Notes under the pieces: generated by a model
What the model was told of the DNA's origin: nothing
Seen by the model: only the letters and a program-made list of their open reading frames with translations
The model's database searches: none
NCBI GenBank assembly: GCA_002926195.1
Contig: MZXQ01000314.1
Coordinates: 6,009-11,070, forward strand
Length of the DNA: 5,062 bases
Reading direction: 5' to 3'
Origin: Candidatus Methanomarinus sp. HR1
GTDB taxonomy: Archaea > Halobacteriota > Methanosarcinia > Methanosarcinales > Methanocomedenaceae
Position numbers and translations under genes: made by a program
In this document: piece after piece, positions 5,062 to 5,062 of the stretch
Layout: each line of letters begins with the position of its first letter
Position numbering within the stretch: the stretch's first letter is position 1

Positions 5062-5062
5062 C

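Overview
The window looks like chromosomal DNA of a euryarchaeon, most likely of the Methanosarcinales or a relative (methanogen or ANME-type lineage). The evidence is a euryarchaeal RadA recombinase without an intein, a two-ring archaeal Cdc48/VAT ATPase, a small archaeal PRC-barrel protein, TATA-box promoters with A-rich upstream elements, and GGAG-type ribosome binding sites. The DNA is visibly AT-rich, extremely so between genes. The lineage call is inference from remembered family sequences, not a search.

Layout. A family-4 glycosyltransferase (42-1073, +) is followed by a 140-bp intergenic region holding a probable promoter and two palindromes, then radA (1214-2194, +). radA meets a PRC-barrel gene (2195-2449, -) tail to tail: the two stop codons abut with no base between them. 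The PRC gene lies 17 bp downstream of a large cdc48 gene (2467-4686, -, TTG start), and the two are probably one operon. Upstream of cdc48 is a 291-bp non-coding stretch (4687-4977) with a strong TATA box inside a 10-bp inverted repeat and a run of at least four potential hairpins. At the right edge is the C-terminal end of a minus-strand gene resembling the DUF192 family (4978-5061, cut by the window).

Working together. RadA carries out homologous recombination. Cdc48 unfolds or extracts protein substrates, often for the 20S proteasome. PRC-barrel proteins of this small archaeal type have been linked to FtsZ/SepF-based division in haloarchaea (CdpB1/CdpB2). The cdc48-PRC operon convergent with radA is therefore a small maintenance and division neighbourhood, though a functional link is only suggested by position. 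The glycosyltransferase resembles glycolipid-type glucosyltransferases and appears independent of the rest.

Most worth a second look: (1) the hairpin-rich block upstream of cdc48, a candidate structured RNA or dispersed element with mutually exclusive stems; (2) the inverted repeat framing the cdc48 TATA box; (3) a perfect 11-bp inverted repeat inside the PRC coding sequence, where the radA transcript would have to end; (4) a perfect 12-bp palindrome overlapping the radA ribosome binding site. I saw no mobile-element gene, CRISPR array, tRNA or rRNA.
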